DNA of 64,000 bases, from assembly GCF_000234665.1 (NCBI RefSeq), contig NC_018338.1, forward strand, positions 908,084 through 972,083, given 5' to 3'. Made by a program: the position numbers and the translations under genes. This DNA comes from Leishmania mexicana MHOM/GT/2001/U1103. Lineage: Eukaryota > Euglenozoa > Kinetoplastea > Trypanosomatida > Trypanosomatidae. Numbering within the stretch: position 1 is the first letter of the stretch; every line of letters begins with the position of its first letter. The notes under the pieces are model-generated. The model searched no databases. It saw nothing but the letters and a program-made list of their open reading frames with translations, and was not told where the DNA came from. This document shows positions 61,269 through 64,000 of this stretch, one piece after another.

Positions 61269-61813
61269 GGCACCCCTTCGCGGAGACGAGCTGGTGCTGA
61301 ACTGTGGTGGCTGGCCGCTGATGCACCGAGTGAGCTCGACGAGATAAGAACGACATATGGCTTTGAACAGTCATGCTTTGAGAGACGAAAAAAATGGCGA
61401 GGCAGATTTTGAGATGCACGGTGTGTGTGTATCCTACCAATGACAGAGGTCATAAGCCGGCCTGAAAGAAGTTGCGGAGCGCGGCCGTCCGTGTAACGTG
61501 TAAAGCAGGCCATCGATGGTGGTATCCTGCGTTGCTTCTGTGAAGAAATCAACCGTCTTGACCGCGATTAAAGGAGTGCGACTAATGATGCTATAAAGAG
61601 GCAAGAAGAAAAACGTTTCGGTGCCAGCAGCATGGCGAATCTGTTACGTGTGCTGGGTGTGGACTTCTTCACGACCCGTCAGCGGCTTGCTGCTGGTGGT
61701 GTGAACAAGGAGATCACCGGGCGGACCTGGAGTTGATGGAGAGCCGTGCGCGTTTAGAGGCCGTAGCTGCTGCCCTTTTGTTCTCAAGTCACATACGAGA
61801 CAGACTTTACCGC

Positions 61814-61838
61814 CGCCATGCCATTGATGTGCATGGCG
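61814..61838. other. Perfect 8-bp stem-loop downstream of the NOP12-like gene
   Basis: CGCCATGC (61814-61821) and GCATGGCG (61831-61838) are exact reverse complements around a 9-base loop, about 550 bases after the stop codon. Confidence 0.75.
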
Positions 61839-63841
61839 TATAATACCTTCTTTGGCTGCTGTTGAGACACACAGAAGTCACAAGACACACACACACACAC
61901 ATACACGACTTCTAACGCTCCGTCCTCTCTCGACTTCATGTCCCTTCAACTGCTCCTCCGGCGCTTTCCTCCTCTTTTTTTTGTTTTCGCCCACCTCATC
62001 TACCGTCTCTGTGCTCTTCCAATGACTAACCTCTCAACACCATGACGAAGAAGCGCTTGCAGCAGTGTCTTTTCCTATTGTCGAACCGACCTTGTTCGTC
62101 GCCGCGTTGTCTATCTTCTTCTCTTGGGTCTCCAACCCCCCCCACCTCTCTCTCCTCTGCCCTTTTGTAAGTCATTCGTGAACGCTTGTCACCTCTCGGG
62201 CGCATCGGCTACCGCTACTGCTGCCTGTCCCTCTTCCGCATTCGGCTTCCTCTGTATCTCTTTCTCTGTCACACGACAAGAGCGCTAATAACCCTGCGAA
62301 CAAGAAGCAGCGGTATCGCACACGACGGCGCCACCACTGGGAGGCGTCGCAGAGTGTCGTTATTCCCCCCTTTGCACACAAGCACTCGTTCTCCCCACGT
62401 ACATCTCCACTGTAAACCGTTCCTCCCCTACGAGGCAGCTGGTCTACATAATATCTCTCTCTATATGCATACACATGTATACAAGGAGAGACTAGCGAAC
62501 GCAGTCACATCTGCTTGTCTTCTTCTTTTTTTTCGGGTTGCTGTTTGACAGGAAATTGTAACGTAAATCGATCATTTTTTTGCTGCTGTTGGTGCTCTCT
62601 CTTCAAAAGATTCTCTTCGGCTCTGTGCCTCTGCCTCTGTCCTCTTCACGACTCACTCCCGCACGACCCACCACGGGAGAAGTTGCTCTCTCGTACCAGC
62701 CCTCTCTCTTTTTTGCTTTCCCTGTTGTTGTTTTCTCCTTTGCTGATTTTCGCTCTCACCCATCCCGCCTCGGCCACTCTCGTGTGTACGCGTGCTCGTG
62801 CGTGTTCTCCCTTTTGTTGTTTTTCTTTTTTTTGGCGTTTAACGCTTTGCATGTGAACAGAAACAAAGTAAAAAAAAGCAAAAAAAAAACGAATCGACGC
62901 CACATAAATTAGCTGCCCTCCTCCTCCTCCTTTTCCCCCATCTCTTCTCCTTTGGGTTCCCTTTCATTCTGTCCTTTCCTAAGCCGTTTCTTCTCGTTCT
63001 TGTTTCCCCCTTTTTCTTGTGTGTGTGTGTGTACAAATTTCTTCTCGTGGTGTGCCCAGCGCTTTCTGTCTTTCCAACTCTCCTGCTCCCCCCTTCCCTC
63101 CCCTTCCCCTCCGCACCACTCTTCACGACCGAGCACCCGCCATCATTTTCTTTCACGTCGATTTTTATGTTTTTGTGTTTCGGGGGGTTTCTCGCGTGAC
63201 GTCAGCGGCGGTGTCTTTGTCGTGCTGCGAAACGACTTTCTGTTTTTTTTTTATTGAGCTGAGGCGCTCTTTTGTTGCTCTTGTTCGCTTTCCCCAGTCG
63301 GAATCCGCCTTTTTTTTGCATTTGCCCCGTCAACTCCCCGCCGCACTGTCCACATCTGCGAGATCCATTTTCTTGCTGGACGCGACGGCGGCACAAGCCG
63401 CGTCAGATATTTCATTTCGGTTGCTTGTCTCGTTTGCGCCGACCCTTCTCTGCGATACTGTGCGGTGGGCTCGCTCCCTCTCTGGCGGACAGTTGTTTGG
63501 TTGCTCCAAAGAGTCGTGTTCCATCTTTGTTTCTCGTTGTCAAGATTTGTATCTTTTCTTTGGCTTCTATTTACCTCTCTCTGTACGTGGTAAGGGCTCT
63601 CCCGTGTCCCCCCGTCCGTGCGACTGGTGGCTCTAAAGGTTTCTTGGGCGTATTGTCGTGTCGTTTTTTTTTTTCTGCGGGGAGGGGGAGGGGCGTTGTC
63701 TTAAGGTGTTTGACCCAACTCAGAGGAAACAACTGTAAGAACAACAAGGGCGGCCACCGCGCTGCTTCTCTTGAGTAGTCTGTGGCGGGCTCTCAGCTGA
63801 GCTTTTCTTTGTCCCCTTCGTTAACGCCGCGGTCTCTTTCC

Positions 63842-63843
63842 AG
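63842..63843 (+). promoter_or_regulatory. Likely spliced-leader acceptor AG for the last, partial gene
   Basis: The AG ends CGCGGTCTCTTTCCAG. No ATG occurs in the 116 bases before the start codon at 63960. Confidence 0.55.
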
Positions 63844-63959
63844 CGGTTACGCGCACACAGAGCATCACAAGAAGCGGCGACTCCGCAACGGCACTGCCGA
63901 CGTTGTGCTCTTTTTTTTCCATTCTCTCTGTCTGTACGTCACTCGACTAAACAAACAAA

Positions 63960-64000
63960 ATGGCGCAAAAGCGGTACGTGGCCCTGGCAGGAGCCTTGGT
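63960..64000 (+). CDS. Start of a gene cut by the window end
   Basis: ATG at 63960 opens a frame that reads MAQKRYVALAGAL and runs off the end. The context (a clean acceptor at 63842, no earlier ATG, ACAAAATGG around the start) supports a real start codon. Thirteen residues are too few to name the product. Confidence 0.55.
   Translation, partial: MAQKRYVALAGAL

Larger units (their letters stand above)
61269..63959 (+). other. Intergenic spacer, 2.7 kb
   Basis: No supported gene is present. The first ~550 bases are mixed and GC-rich and include an 8-bp hairpin (61814-61838). An AC run lies at 61884-61900. T/C-rich sequence follows to the acceptor at 63842-63843. Open frames here (for example 62952-63257 and 63019-63636) are Phe/Ser/Cys-rich low complexity. 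Confidence 0.55.

Overview
The window looks like nuclear DNA of a trypanosomatid, most likely Leishmania or a close relative. All fifteen genes recognised lie on the + strand and have no introns. The coding regions are GC-rich at third positions. They are separated by long, T/C-rich stretches in which pyrimidine runs end in an AG a few tens of bases before most start codons, which is the layout of polycistronic transcription with spliced-leader trans-splicing. Two mutually similar degenerate blocks in gene-free DNA resemble the SIDER retroposon remnants of Leishmania. The species is inferred, not read.

Layout. 0.5-7.7 kb: a ubiquitin-specific protease and a PX/BAR-like sorting nexin, separated by a 3.2 kb spacer holding the first SIDER-like block. 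7.7-17.6 kb: a 9.8 kb gene-free, T-rich tract with microsatellites and a strong hairpin. 17.6-23 kb: a trypanosomatid-type membrane protein with a long disordered tail, then a fumarylacetoacetate hydrolase family enzyme. 23-29.6 kb: a second large gene-free tract. 29.6-36.6 kb: a 2306-residue HECT ubiquitin ligase with a ZZ-like zinc finger. 38.6-42.3 kb: a lysine-rich, probably nucleolar protein and NOP53. 43.3-48.2 kb: a USO1/p115 vesicle tether. 50.1-51.8 kb: an FHA-like protein. 53.1-58.7 kb: a compact group of four small genes (YOS1, an RNF32-like RING-IQ-RING protein, a CS/p23-domain protein and a four-helix membrane protein). 59.9-61.3 kb: a NOP12/RBM34-like RNA-binding protein. The last 41 bases begin another gene.

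Three themes recur: ubiquitin signalling (USP, HECT, RING), ribosome assembly (NOP53, NOP12-like, basic protein) and ER-Golgi or endosomal traffic (USO1, YOS1, PX protein). In trypanosomatids neighbours are co-transcribed but need not share a function, so this clustering is only suggestive. No rRNA, tRNA, CRISPR array or intact mobile element was found. The items most worth a second look are several perfect stem-loops in gene-free DNA, a 26-codon upstream ORF whose stop overlaps the USO1 start codon, the two very large gene-free tracts, and insertions that split the HECT and second RING domains.
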